From: Liolophura sinensis
Taxonomy: Eukaryota; Mollusca; Polyplacophora; Chitonida; Chitonidae
Assembly: GCF_032854445.1 (NCBI RefSeq)
Contig: NW_027017968.1
Coordinates: 62,001 to 126,000 of the forward strand
Direction: 5' to 3'
Length of the DNA: 64,000 bases
Under the pieces are notes generated by a model, which had not been told where the DNA came from, did not search any database, and worked only from the letters and a program-made list of their open reading frames with translations. Each line of letters begins with the position of its first letter. Within the stretch, counting starts at the first letter, position 1. This document shows positions 47,101 through 59,817 of this stretch, in pieces. The translations under genes were made by a program, and so were the position numbers.

Positions 47101-50100
47101 TCTCGTCACAAAATACGTCGGATTAGCCTCTTACCAGCAGCACTGGAACAGTTTTTCCACTTTTGCATTTTTGCCTGGTCTTTTTGTTAATTGAAATCGG
47201 CTACACTGTACTCTGTACAATCGCGACTGGTCATTACTATATTCAACTTTTGACTATAAGTTATGTGCCCTTCGGTAGCCCAGAAGACGTCAAATCTTTC
47301 GGCTAAGCCCATTTAACTCACCCAGCAACTGTCTTACTTCTCAGTCCAAGACAATCTCAATGTCTTTATCTACGTGTAGAAAAACCACACCATTTGTACA
47401 TAAAAAACACAAGGTACTTGATACAGTCTGCTGTAAAAAGTACAACTAAACACTGACCCACATTTATAAGGTGCCAAAAGATGCGGAATTGGGCCAGGCA
47501 TCGGCAGCTGTTGAAAAATTGCCAATTTCCCTGGTTTCCATGGAGTAAGAGCCGTTGCTGGGCACGTGATTATGACATCAATGATCATTCAATTGTCGCT
47601 ACAGGCAAAAGTATTTGTCGGAGAGCAACGCGGTTTGCACCATTCGATTTGTCGTCACAAAATACGTCGGATTAGCCTCTTACCAGCAGCACTGGAACAG
47701 TTTTTCCACTTTTGCATTTTTACCTGGTCTTTTTGTTAATTGAAATCGGCTACACTGTACTCTGTACAATCGCGACTGGTCATTACTATATTCAACTTTT
47801 GACTATAAGTTATGTGCCCTTCGGTAGCCCAGAAGACGTCAAATCCTTGGGCTAAGCCCATTTAACACACCCAGCAATTGTCTTACTTCTCAGTCCAAGA
47901 CAATCTCAATGTCTTTATCTACGTGTAGAAAAATCAGACCATTTGTACATAAAAAACACAAGGTACTTGATACAGTCTGCTGTAAAAAGTACAACTGACC
48001 ACAGACCCACATTTATAAGGTGCCAAAAGATGCGGAATTGGGCCAGGTATCGGCAGCTGTTGAAAAATTGCCAATTTCCCTGGTTTCCATGGAGTAAGAG
48101 CCGTTGCTGTGCACGTGATTATGACATAAATGATCATTCAATTGTCACTACAGCCAAAAGTATTGGTCGGAGAGCAACGCGGTTTGCACCATTCGATTTG
48201 TCGTCACAAAATACGTCGGATTAGCCTCTTACCAGCAGCACTGGAACAATCTTTCCAATTTTGGGTTTTGCCTGGTCTTTTTGTTAATTGAAATCGGCTA
48301 CACTGTACTCTGTACAATCGCGACTGGTCATTACTATATTCAACTTTTGACTATAAGTTATGTGCCCTTCGGTAGCCCAGAAGACGTCAAATCTTTGGGC
48401 TAAGCCCATTTAACTCACCCAGCAATTGTCTTACTTCTAAGTCCAAGACAATCTCAATGTCTTTATCTACGTGTAGAAAAACCACACCATTTGTACGTGA
48501 GAAACACAAGGTACTTGATACAGTCTGCTGTGAAAAGTACAACTGAACACTGACCCACTTCAGTACGGTGCCAAAAGATGCGGAATTGAGCCAGGCATCG
48601 GCAGCTGTTGAAAAATTGCAAATTTCCCTGGTTTCCATGGAGTAAGAGCCGTTGCTGGGCACGTGATTATGACATAAATGATCATTCAATTGTCACTACA
48701 GCCAAAAGTATTGGTCGGAGAGCAACGCGGTTTGCACCATTCGATTTCTCGTCACAAAATACGTCGGATTAGCCTCTTACCAGCAGCACTGGAACAGTTT
48801 TTCCACTTTTGCATTTTTACCTGGTATTTTTGTTAATTGAAATCGGCTACACTGTACTCTGTACAATCGCGACTGGTCATTACTATATTCAACTTTTGAC
48901 TATAAGTTATGTGCCCTTCGGTAGCCCAGAAGACGTCAAATCTTTGGGCTAAGCCCATTTAACTCACCCAGCAATTGTCTTACTTCTAAGTCCAAGACAA
49001 TCTCAATGTCTTTATCTACGTGTAGAAAAACCACACCATTTGTACGTGAAAAACAAAAGGCACTTGATACAGTCTGCTGTAAAAAGTACAACTGACCACA
49101 GACCCACATTTATAAGGTGCCAAAAGATGCGGAATTGAGCCAGGCATCGGCAGCTGTTGAAAAATTGCAAATTTCCCTGGTTTCCATGGAGTAAGAGCCG
49201 TTGCTGTGCACGTGATTATGACATAAATGATCATTCAATTGTCGCTACAGGCAAAAGTATTGGTCGGAGAGCAACGCGGTTTGCACCATTGGATTTCTCG
49301 TCACAAAATACGTCGGATTAGCCTCTTACCAGCAGCACTGGAACAGTTTTTCCACTTTTGCATTTTTGCCTGGTCTTTTTGTTAATTAAAATCGGCTACA
49401 CTGTACTCTGTACAATCGCGACTGGTCATTACTATATTCAACTTTTGACTATAAGTTATGTGCCCTTCGGTAGCCCAGAAGACCTGAAATCTTTGGGCCA
49501 AGCCCATTTAACTCACCCAGCAATTGTCTTACTTCTAAGTCCAAGACAATCTCAATGTCTTTATCTACGTGGAGAAAAACCACACCATTTGTACATAAAA
49601 AACACAAGGTACTTGATACAGTCTGCTGTAAAAAGTACAACTAAAAACTGACCCACATTTATAAGGTGCCAAAAGATGCGGAATTGGGCCAGGCATCGGC
49701 AGCTGTTAAAAAATTGCAAATATCCCTGGTTTCCATGGAGTAAGAGCCGTTGCTGGGCACGTGATTATGACATCAATGATCATTGAATTGTCGCTACAGC
49801 CAAAAGTATTGGTCGGAGAGCAACGCGGTTTGCACCATTCGATTTTTAGTTACAAAATACGTCGGATTAGCCTCTTACCAGCAGCACTGGAACAGTTTTC
49901 GCACTTTTGCATTTTTGCCTGGTCTTTTTGTTAATTGAAATCGGCTACACGGTACTCTGTACAATCGCGACTGGTCATTACTATATTCAACATTTGGCTA
50001 TAAGTTATGTGCCCTTCGGTAGCCCAGAAGACGTCAAATCTTTGGCTAAGCCCATTTAACTCACCCAGCAATTGTCTTACTTCTAAGTGCAAGACAATCT

Positions 50101-50690
50101 CAATGTCTTTATCTACGTGTAGAAAAACCAGACCATTTGTACGTGAAAAACACAAGGTACTTGATACAGTCTGCTGTAAAAAGTACAACTGAACACTGAC
50201 CCACTTCAGTAAGGTGCCAAAAGATGCGGAATTGAGCCAGGCATCGGCAGCTGTTGAAAAATTGCAAATTTCCCTGGTTTCCATGGAGTAAGAGCCGTTG
50301 CTGTGCACGTGATTATGACATAAATGATCATTCAATTGTCGCTACAGGCAAAAGTATTGGTCGGAGAGCAACGCGGTTTGCACCATTGGATTTCTCGTCA
50401 CAAAATACGTCGGATTAGCCTCTTACCAGCAGCACTGGAACAGTTTTTCCACTTTTGCATTTTTGCCTGGTCTTTTTGTTAATTGAAATCGGCTACACTG
50501 TACTCTGTACAATCGCGACTGGTCATTACTATATTCAACTTTTGACTATAAGTTATGTGCCCTTCGGTAGCCCAGAAGACGTCAAATCTTTCGGCTAAGC
50601 CCATTTAACTCACCCAGCAACTGTCTTACTTCTCAGTCCAAGACAATCTCAATGTCTTTATCTACGTGTAGAAAAACCAGACCATTTGTA
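44150..50690 (+). repeat. Tandem 6-monomer higher-order repeat, 3293-bp period
   Basis: Monomers 82-87 (44469, 45017, 45566, 46115, 46664, 47213) repeat as 88-93 (47762, 48310, 48859, 49408, 49957, 50505) at 3293 bp. The period is one base short of six units because one monomer in each has GAACAATCTTTCC followed by GGGTTTTGCC. Other shared private variants are AAATCCTTGGGC with TTTAACACACCC, GTACGTGAGAAACAC with GCTGTGAAAAG, AACAAAAGGCACTTG, AATTAAAATCGG, CGATTTTTAGTTAC and CAACATTTGGC. The copies differ near the right end (TTTGGCTAAG and CCAGACC near 50040-50130). Both ends are approximate. Confidence 0.88.
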
Positions 50691-53395
50691 CATAAAAAAC
50701 ACAAGGTACTTGATACAGTCTGCTGTAAAAAGTACAACTGACCACAGACCCACATTTATAAGGTGCCAAAAGATGCGGAATTGGGCCAGGTATTGGCAGC
50801 TGTTGAAAAATTGCAAATTTCCCTGGTTTCCATGGAGTAAGAGCCGTTGCTGGGCACGTGATTATGACATCAATGATCATTCAATTGTCGCTACAGGCAA
50901 AAGTATTGGTCGGAGAGCAACGCGGTTTGCACCATTCGATTTCTCGTCACAAAATATGTCGGTTAGCCTCTTACCAGCAGCACTGGAACAATTTTTCTAA
51001 TTTTGCGTTTTTTGCCTGGTCTTTTTGTTAATTGAAATCGGCTACACTGTACTCTGTACAATCGCGACTGGTCCATTACTATATTCAAATTTTGACTATA
51101 AGTTATGTGCCCTTCGGTAGCCCAGAAGACCTGAAATCTTTCGGCTAAGCCCATTTAACTCACCTAGCAATTGCCTTACTTCCTAAGTGCAAGACAATCT
51201 CAATGTCTTTATCTACGTGTAGAAAAACCACACCATTTGTACGTGAAAAACACAGGACTTGATACAGTCTGCTGTAAAAAGTACAACTGAACACTGACCC
51301 ACTTCAGTAAGGTGCCAAAAGATGCGGAATTGAGACAGGTATCGGCAGCTGTTGAACAATTGCAAATTTCCCTGGTTTCCATGGAGTAAGAGCCGTTGCT
51401 GTGCACGTGATTATGACATAAATGATCATTCAATTGTCGCTACAGGCAAAAGTATTGGTCGGAGAGCAACGCGGTTTGCACCATTCGATTTGTCGTCACA
51501 AAATACGTCGGATTAGCCTCTTACCAGCAGCACTGGAACAATTTTTCAAATTTTGCGTTTTTGCCTGGTCTTTTTGTTAATTGAAATCGGCTACACTGTA
51601 CTCTGTACAATCGCGACTGGTCATTACTGTATTCAACTTTTGACTATAAGGTATGTGCCCTTCGGTAGCCCAGAAAACGTCAAATCTTTGGGCTAAACCC
51701 ATTTAACTCACCCAGCAATTGTCTTACTTCTAAGTGCAAGACAATCTCAATGTCTTTATCTACGTGTAGAAAAACCACACCATTTGTACGTGAAAAACAC
51801 AAGGTACTTGATACAGTCTGCTGTAAAAAGTACAACTGAACACTGACCCACTTCAGTAAGGTGCCAAAAGATGCGGAATTGAGCCAGGCATCGGCAGCTG
51901 TTGAAAAATTGCAAATTTCCCTGCTTTCCATGGAGTAAGAGCCGTTGCTAGGCACGTGATTATGACATAAATGATCATTCAATTGTCACTACAGCCAAAA
52001 GTATTGGTCGGAGAGCAACGCGGTTTGCACCATTCGATTTCTCGTCACAAAATACGTCGGAATAGCCTCTTACCAGCAGCACTGGAACAGTTTTTCCACT
52101 TTTGCATTTTTACCTGGTATTTTTGTTAATTGAAATCGGCTACACTGTACTCTGTACAATCGCGACTGGTCATTACTATATTCAACTTTTGACTATAAGT
52201 TATGTGCCCTTCGGTAGCCCAGAAGACGTCAAATCTTTCGGCTAAGCCCATTTAACTCACCCAGCAATTGCCTTACTTCTAAGTGCAAGACAATCTCAAT
52301 GTCTTTATCTACGTGTAGAAAAACCAGACCATTTGTACATAAAAAACACAAGGTACTTGATACAGTCTGCTGTAAAAAGTTCAACTAAACACTGACCCAC
52401 ATTTATAAGGTGCCAAAAGATGCGGAATTGGGCCAGGCATCGGCAGCTGTTGAAAAATTGCCAATTTCCCTGGTTTCCATGGAGTAAGAGCCGTTGCTGG
52501 GCACGTGATTATGACATAAATGATCATTCAATTGTCGCTACAGGCAAAAGTATTGGTCGGAGAGCAACGCGGTTTGCACCATTCGATTTCTCGTCACAAA
52601 ATACGTCGGATTAGCCTCTTACCAGCAGCACTGGAACAGTTTTTATACTATTGCATTTTTACCTGGTATTTTTGTTAATTGAAATCGGCTACACTGTACT
52701 CTGTACAATCGCGACTGGTCATTACTATATTCAACTTTTGACTATAAGTTATGTGCCCTTCGGTAGCCCAGAAGACGTCAAATCTTTCGGCTAAGCCCAT
52801 TTAACTCACCGAGCAATTGTTTTACTTCTAAGTGCAAGACAATCTCAATGTCTTTATCTACGTGTAGAAAAACCACACCATTTGTACGTGAAAAACACAA
52901 GGTACTTGATACAGTCTGCTGTAAAAAGTACAACTGACCACAGACCCACATTTATAAGGTGGCAAAAGATGCGGAATTGGGCCAGGTATTGGCAGCTGTT
53001 GAAAAATTGCCAATTTCCCTGGTTTCCATGGAGTAAGAGCCGTTCCTGTGCACGTGATTATGACATAAATGATCATTCAATTGTCGCTACAGGCAAAAGT
53101 ACTGGTCGGAGAGCAACGCGGTTTGCACCATTCGATTTGTCGTCACAAAATACGTCGGAGTAGCCTCTTACCAGCAGCACTGGAACAATTTTTCCAATTT
53201 TGCGTTTTTGCCAGGTCATTTTGTTAATTGAAATCGGCTACACTGTACTCTGTACAATCGCGACTGGTCATTACTATATTCAACTTTTGACTATAAGTTA
53301 TGTGCCCTTCGGTAGCCCAGAAGACGTGAAATCTTTGGGCTAAGCCCATTTAACTCACCCAGCAATTGCCTTACTTCTAAGTGCAAGACAATCTC

Positions 53396-53405
53396 AATGT
53401 CTACG
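53396..53405 (+). other. 6-bp deletion junction, second of four
   Basis: Same AATGTCTACG junction as near 42975. The monomer (start 53250) is 543 bp, fully explained by this deletion. It is the fifth monomer of the left five-monomer unit. Confidence 0.85.
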
Positions 53406-56130
53406 TGTAGAAAAACCACACCATTTGTACATAAAAAACACAAGGTACTTGATACAGTCTGCTGTAAAAAGTACAACTAAACAATGACCCACATTTATAA
53501 GGTGCCAAAAGATGCGGAATTGGGCCAGGCATCGGCAGCTGTTGAAAAATTGCCAATTTCCCTGGTTTCCATGGAGTAAGAGCCGTTGCTGGGCACGTGA
53601 TTATGACATCAATGATCATTCAATTGTCGCTACAGGCAAAAGTATTGGTCGGAGAGCAACGCGGTTTGCACCATTCGATTTCTCGTCACAAAATACGTCG
53701 GATTAGCCTCTTACCAGCAGCACTGGAACAATTTTTCTAATTTTGCGTTTTTGCCTGGTCTTTTTGTTAATTGAAATCGGCTACACTGTACTCTGTACAA
53801 TCGCGACTGGTCATTACTATATTCAAATTTTGACTATAAGTTATGTGCCCTTCGGTAGCCCAGAAGACCTGAAATCTTTCGGCTAAGCCCATTTAACTTA
53901 CCTAGCAATTGCCTTACTTCTAAGTGCAAGACAATCTCAATGTCTTTATCTACGTGTAGAAAAACCACACCATTTGTACGTGAAAAACACAAGGTACTTG
54001 ATACAGTCTGCTGTAAAAAGTACAACTGAACACTGACCCACTTCAGTAAGGTGCCAAAAGATGCGGAATTGAGCCAGGTATCGGCAGCTGTTGAACAATT
54101 GCAATTTTCCCTGGTTTCCATGGAGTAAGAGCCGTTGCTGGGCACGTGATTATGACATAAATGATCATTCAATTGTCGCTACAGGCAAAAGTATTGGTCG
54201 GAGAGCAACGCGGTTTGCACCATTCGATTTGTCGTCACAAAATACGTCGGATTAGCCTCTTACAGCAGCACTGGAACAATTTTTCAAATTTTGCGTTTTT
54301 GCCTGGTCTTTTTGTTAATTGAAATCGGCTACACTGTACTCTGTACAATCGCGACTGGTCATTACTGTATTCAACTTTTGACTATAAGGTATGTGCCCTT
54401 CGGTAGCCCAGAAAACGTCAAATCTTTGGCTAAACCCATTAACTCACCCAGCAATTGTCTTACTTCTAAGTGCAAGACAATCTCAATGTCTTTATCTACG
54501 TGTAGAAAAACCACACCATTTGCACGTGAAAAACACAAGGTACTTGATACAGTCTGCTGTAAAAAGTACAACTGAACACTGACCCACTTCAGTAAGGTGC
54601 CAAAAGATGCGGATTGAGCCAGGCATCGGCAGCTGTTGAAAAATTGCAAATTTCCCTGGTTTCCATGGAGTAAGAGCCGTTGCTGGGCACGTGATTATGA
54701 CATAAATGATCATTCAATTGTCACTACAGCCAAACGTATTGGTCGGAGAGCAACGCGGTTTGCACCATTCGATTTCTCGTCACAAAATACGTCGGAATAG
54801 CCTCTTACCAGCAGCACTGGAACAGTTTTTCCACTTTTGCATTTTTACCTGGTATTTTTGTTAATTGAAATCGGCTACACTGTACTCTGTACAATCGCGA
54901 CTGGTCATTACTATATTCAACTTTTGACTATAAGTTATGTGCCCTTCGGTAGCCCAGAAGACGTCAAATCTTTCGGCTAAGCCCATTTAACTCACCCAGC
55001 AATTGCCTTACTTCTAAGTGCAAGACAATCTCAATGTCTTTATCTACGTGTAGAAAAACCACACCATTTGTACATAAAAAACACAAGGTACTTGATACAG
55101 TCTGCTGTAAAAAGTTCAACTAAACACTGACCCACATTTATAAGGTGCCAAAAGATGCGGAATTGGGCCAGGCATCGGCAGCTGTTGAAAAATTGCCAAT
55201 TTCCCTGGTTTCCATGGAGTAAGAGCCGTTGCTGGGCACGTGATTATGACATAAATGATCATTCAATTGTCGCTACAGGCAAAAGTATTGGTCGGAGAGC
55301 AACGCGGTTTGCACCATTCGATTTCTCGTCACAAAATACGTCGGATTAGCCTCTTACCAGCAGCACTGGAACAGTTTTTATACTATTGCATTTTTACCTG
55401 GTATTTTTGTTAATTGAAATCGGCTACACTGTACTCTGTACAATCGCGACTGGTCATTACTATATTCAACTTTTGACTATAAGTTATGTGCCCTTCGGTA
55501 GCCCAGAAGACGTCAAATCTTTCGGCTAAGCCCATTTAACTCACCGAGCAATTGTTTTACTTCTAAGTGCAAGACAATCTCAATGTCTTTATCTACGTGT
55601 AGAAAAACCACACCATTTGTACGTGAAAAACACAAGGTACTTGATACAGTCTGCTGTAAAAAGTACAACTGACCACAGGCCCACATTTATAAGGTGCCAA
55701 AAGATGCGGAATTGGGCCAGTTATTGGCAGCTGTTGAAAAATTGCCAATTTCCCTGGTTTCCATGGAGTAAGAGCCGTTGCTGTGCACGTGATTATGACA
55801 TAAATGATCATTCAATTGTCGCTACAGGCAAAAGTACTGGTCGGAGAGCAACGCGGTTTGCACCATTCGATTTGTCGTCACAAAATACGTCGGATTAGCC
55901 TCTTACCAGCAGCACTGGAACAATTTTTCCAATTTTGCGTTTTTGCCAGGTCTTTTTGTTAATTGAAATCGGCTACACTGTACTCTGTACAATCGCGACT
56001 GGTCATTACTATATTCAACTTTTGACTATAAGTTATGTGCCCTTCGGTAGCCCAGAAGACGTCAAATCTTTGGGCTAAGACCATTTAACTCACCCAGCAA
56101 TTGCCTTACTTCTAAGTGCAAGACAATCTC

Positions 56131-56140
56131 AATGTCTACG
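56131..56140 (+). other. 6-bp deletion junction, third of four
   Basis: Same junction in the monomer starting at 55985 (544 bp). Its second half differs from that of the other three carriers (GACCACAGACCC and CACAATTATAAGG), showing exchange downstream of the deletion. Confidence 0.85.
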
Positions 56141-56528
56141 TGTAGAAAAACCAGACTATTTGTACATAAAAAACACAAGGTACTTGATACAGTCTGCTGA
56201 AAAAAGTACAACTGACCACAGACCCACAATTATAAGGTGCCAAAAGATGCGGAATTGGGCCAGGTATTGGCAGCTGTTTGAAAAATTGCAAATTTCCCTG
56301 GTTTCCATGGAGTAAGAGCCGTTGCTGGGCACGTGATTATGACATAAATGATCATTCAATTGTCACTACAGCCAAAAGTATTGGTCGGAGAGCAACGCGG
56401 TTTGCACCATTCGATTTCTCGTCACAAAATACGTCGGAATAGCCTCTTACCAGCAGCACTGGAACAGTTTTTCCACTTTTGCATTTTTACCTGGTATTTT
56501 TGTTAATTGAAATCGGCTACACTGTACT

Positions 56529-58176
56529 CTGTACAATCGCGACTGGTCATTACTATATTTAACTTTTGACTATAAGTTATGTGCCCTTCGGTAGCCCAGA
56601 AGACGTCAAATCTTTCGGCTAAGCCCATTTAACTCACCCAGCAATTGTCTTACTTCTAAGTGCAAGACAATCTCAATGTCTTTATCTACGTGTAGAAAAA
56701 CCACACCATTTGCACGTGAAAAACACAAGGTACTTGATACAGTCTGCTGTAAAAAGTACAACTGAACACTGACCCACTTCAGTAAGGTGCCAAAAGATGC
56801 GGAATTGAGCCAGGCATCGGCAGCTGTTGAAAAATTGCAAATTTCCCTGGTTTCCATGGAGTAAGAGCCGTTGCTGGGCACGTGATTATGACATAAATGA
56901 TCATTCAATTGTCACTACAGCCAAAAGTATTGGTCGGAGAGCAACGCAGTTTGCACCATTCGATTTGTCGTCACAAAATACGTCGGATTAGCCTCTTACC
57001 AGCAGCACTGGAACAGTTTTTACCACTTTTGCATTTTTACCTGGTCTTTTTGTTAATTGAAATCGGCTACACTGTACTCTGTACAATTGCGACTGGTCAT
57101 TACTATATTCAACTTTTGACTATAAGTTATGTGCCCTTCGGTAGCCCAGAAGACGTCAAATCTTTGGGCTAAGCCCATTTAACTCACCCAGCAATTGTCT
57201 TACTTCTCAGTCCAAGACAATCTCAATGTCTTTATCTACGTGTAGAAAAACCAGACTATTTGTACATAAAAAACACAAGGTACTTGATACAGTCTGCTGA
57301 AAAAAGTACAACTGACCACAGACCCACATTTATAAGGTGCCAAAAGATGCGGAATTGGGCCAGGTATTGGCAGCTGTTGAAAAATTGCAAATTTCCCTGG
57401 TTTCCATGGAGTAAGAGCCGTTGCTGGGCACGTGATTATGACATAAATGATCATTCAATTGTCACTACAGCCAAAAGTATTGGTCGGAGAGCAACGCGGT
57501 TTGCACCATTCGATTTCTCGTCACAAAATACGTCGGAATAGCCTCTTACCAGCAGCACTGGAACAGTTTTTCCACTTTTGCATTTTTACCTGGTATTTTT
57601 GTTAATTGAAATCGGCTACACTGTACTCTGTACAATCGCGACTGGTCATTACTATATTCAACTTTTGACTATAAGTTATGTGCCCTTCGGTAGCCCAGAA
57701 GACGTCAAATCTTTCGGCTAAGCCCATTTAACTCACCCAGCAATTGTCTTACTTCTAAGTGCAAGACAATCTCAATGTCTTTATCTACGTGTAGAAAAAC
57801 CACACCAATTGCACGTGAAAAACACAAGGTACTTGATACAGTCTGCTGTAAAAAGTACAACTGAACACTGACCCACTTCAGTAAGGTGCCAAAAGATGCG
57901 GAATTGAGCCAGGCATCGGCAGCTGTTGAAAAATTGCAAATTTCCCTGGTTTCCATGGAGTAAGAGCCGTTGCTGGGCACGTGATTATGACATAAATGAT
58001 CATTCAATTGTCACTACAGCCAAAAGTATTGGTCGGAGAGCAACGCGGTTTGCACCATTGGATTTCTCGTCACAAAATACGTCGGAATAGCCTCTTACCA
58101 GCAGCACTGGAACAGTTTTTCCACTTTTGCATTTTTACCTGGTATTTTTGTTAATTGAAATCGGCTACACTGTACT
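56529..58176 (+). repeat. Monomers 104-106, partner of 60918-62020
   Basis: Monomers start at 56529, 57079 and 57628. Copy 105 has ACAATTGCGACTGG, TTTTTACCACTTTTG upstream, CCAGACTATTTG and GCTGAAAAAAGTAC. Copy 106 has CACACCAATTGCACG. The same two monomers recur in order at 60918 and 61467, an offset of 3839 bp. The ACTATATTTAAC variant occurs in copy 104 and again in copy 113. Confidence 0.78.
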
Positions 58177-59817
58177 CTGTACAATCGCGACTGGTCATTA
58201 CTATATTCAACTTTTGACTATAAGTTATGTGCCCTTCGGTAGCCCAGAAGACGTCAAATCTTTGGGCTAAGCCCATTTAACTCACCCAGCAATTGCCTTA
58301 CTTCTAAGTGCAAGACAATCTCAATGTCTTTATCTACGTGTAGAAAAACCACACCATTTGTACATAAAAAACACAAGGTACTTGATACAATCTGCTGTAA
58401 AAAGTTCAACTAAACACTGACCCACATTTATAAGGTGCCAAAAGATGCGGAATTGGGCCAGGCATCGGCAGCTGTTGAAAAATTGCAAATTTCCCTGGTT
58501 TCCATGGAGTAAGAGCCGTTGCTGGGCACGTGATTATGACATAAATGATCATTCAATTGTCGCTACAGGCAAAAGTATTGGTCGGAGAGCAACGCGGTTT
58601 GCACCATTCGATTTCTCGTCACAAAATACGTCGGATTAGCCTCTTACCAGCAGCACTGGAACAGTTTTTATACTATTGCATTTTTACCTGGTATTTTTGT
58701 TAATTGAAATCGGCTACACTGTACTCTGTACAATCGCGACTGGTCATTACTATATTCAACTTTTGACTATAAGTTATGTGCCCTTCGGTAGCCCAGAAGA
58801 CGTCAAATCTTTCGGCTAAGCCCATTTAACTCACCCAGCAATTGTTTTACTTCTAAGTGCAAGACAATCTCAATGTCTTTATCTACTTGTAGAAAAACCA
58901 CACCATTTGTACGTGAAAAACACAAGGTACTTGATACAGTCTGCTGTAAAAAGTACAACTGACCACAGACCCACAATTATAAGGTGCCAAAAGATGCGGA
59001 ATTGGGCCAGGTATTGGCAGCTGTTGAAAAATTGCCAATTTCCCTGGTTTCCATGGAGTAAGAGCCGTTGCTGTGCACGTGATTATGACATAAATGATCA
59101 TTCAATTGTCGCTACAGGCAAAAGTACTGGTCGGAGAGCAACGCGGTTTGCACCATTCGATTTGTCGTCACAAAATACGTCGGATTAGCCTCTTGCCAGC
59201 AGCACTGGAACAATTTTTCCAATTTTGCGTTGTTGCCTGGTCTTTTTGTTAATTGAAATCGGCTACACTGTACTCTGTACAATCGCGACTGGTCATTACT
59301 ATATTCAACTTTTGACTATAAGTTATGTACCCTTCGGTAGCCCAGAAGACGTCAAATCTTTGGGCTAAGCCCATTTAACTCACCCAGCAATTGCCTTACT
59401 TCTAAGTGCAAGACAATCTCAATGTCTACGTGTAGAAAAACCACACCATTTGTACATAAAAAACACAAGGTACTTGATACAGTCTGCTGTAAAAAGTACA
59501 ACTAAACCATGACCCACATTTATAAGGTGCCAAAAGATGCGGAATTGGGCCAGGCATCGGCAGCTGTTGAAAAATTGCCAATTTCCCTGGTTTCCATGGA
59601 GTAAGAGCCGTTGCTGGGCACGTGATTATGACATCAATGATCATTCATTTGTCGCTACAGGCAAAAGTATTGGTCGGAGAGCAACGCGGTTTGCACCATT
59701 TGATTTCTCGTCACAAAATACGTCGGATTAGCCTCTTACCAGCAGCACTGGAACAGTTTTTATACTTTTGCATTTTTACCTGGTATTTTTGTTAATTGAA
59801 ATCGGCTACACTGTACT
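58177..59817 (+). repeat. Third copy of three monomers of the 5-mer block
   Basis: Monomers 107-109 (58177, 58726, 59275) match 101-103 (54887, 55436, 55985) at exactly 3290 bp, and 96-98 farther left. Markers are GTTTTTATACTATTGC, AAAGTACTGGTCGG and the 6-bp deletion near 59425. The first two monomers of the five-monomer unit are missing here and replaced by the 104-106 group. Confidence 0.8.
59421..59430 (+). other. 6-bp deletion junction, fourth of four
   Basis: Same junction in the monomer starting at 59275 (543 bp). Its downstream part returns to the AAACCATGACCC and TTATAAGG form, close to the carriers near 42.9 and 53.4 kb. Confidence 0.85.

Larger units (their letters stand above)
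51054..56528 (+). repeat. Tandem 5-monomer higher-order repeat, about 2.74-kb period
   Basis: Monomers 94-98 (51054, 51603, 52152, 52701, 53250) correspond to 99-103 (53793, 54341, 54887, 55436, 55985) at offsets of 2735-2739 bp. Shared variants in order: TTCAAATTTTGAC with CACCTAGC or TTACCTAGC and GTTGAACAATTG; ATTACTGTATTC with ATAAGGTATG and CAGAAAACGTC; GTCGGAATAGCC; GTTTTTATACTATTGC; and the 6-bp deletion in AATGTCTACG. The second unit has a few extra one-base losses. The fifth monomers diverge in their second halves. Confidence 0.83.
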
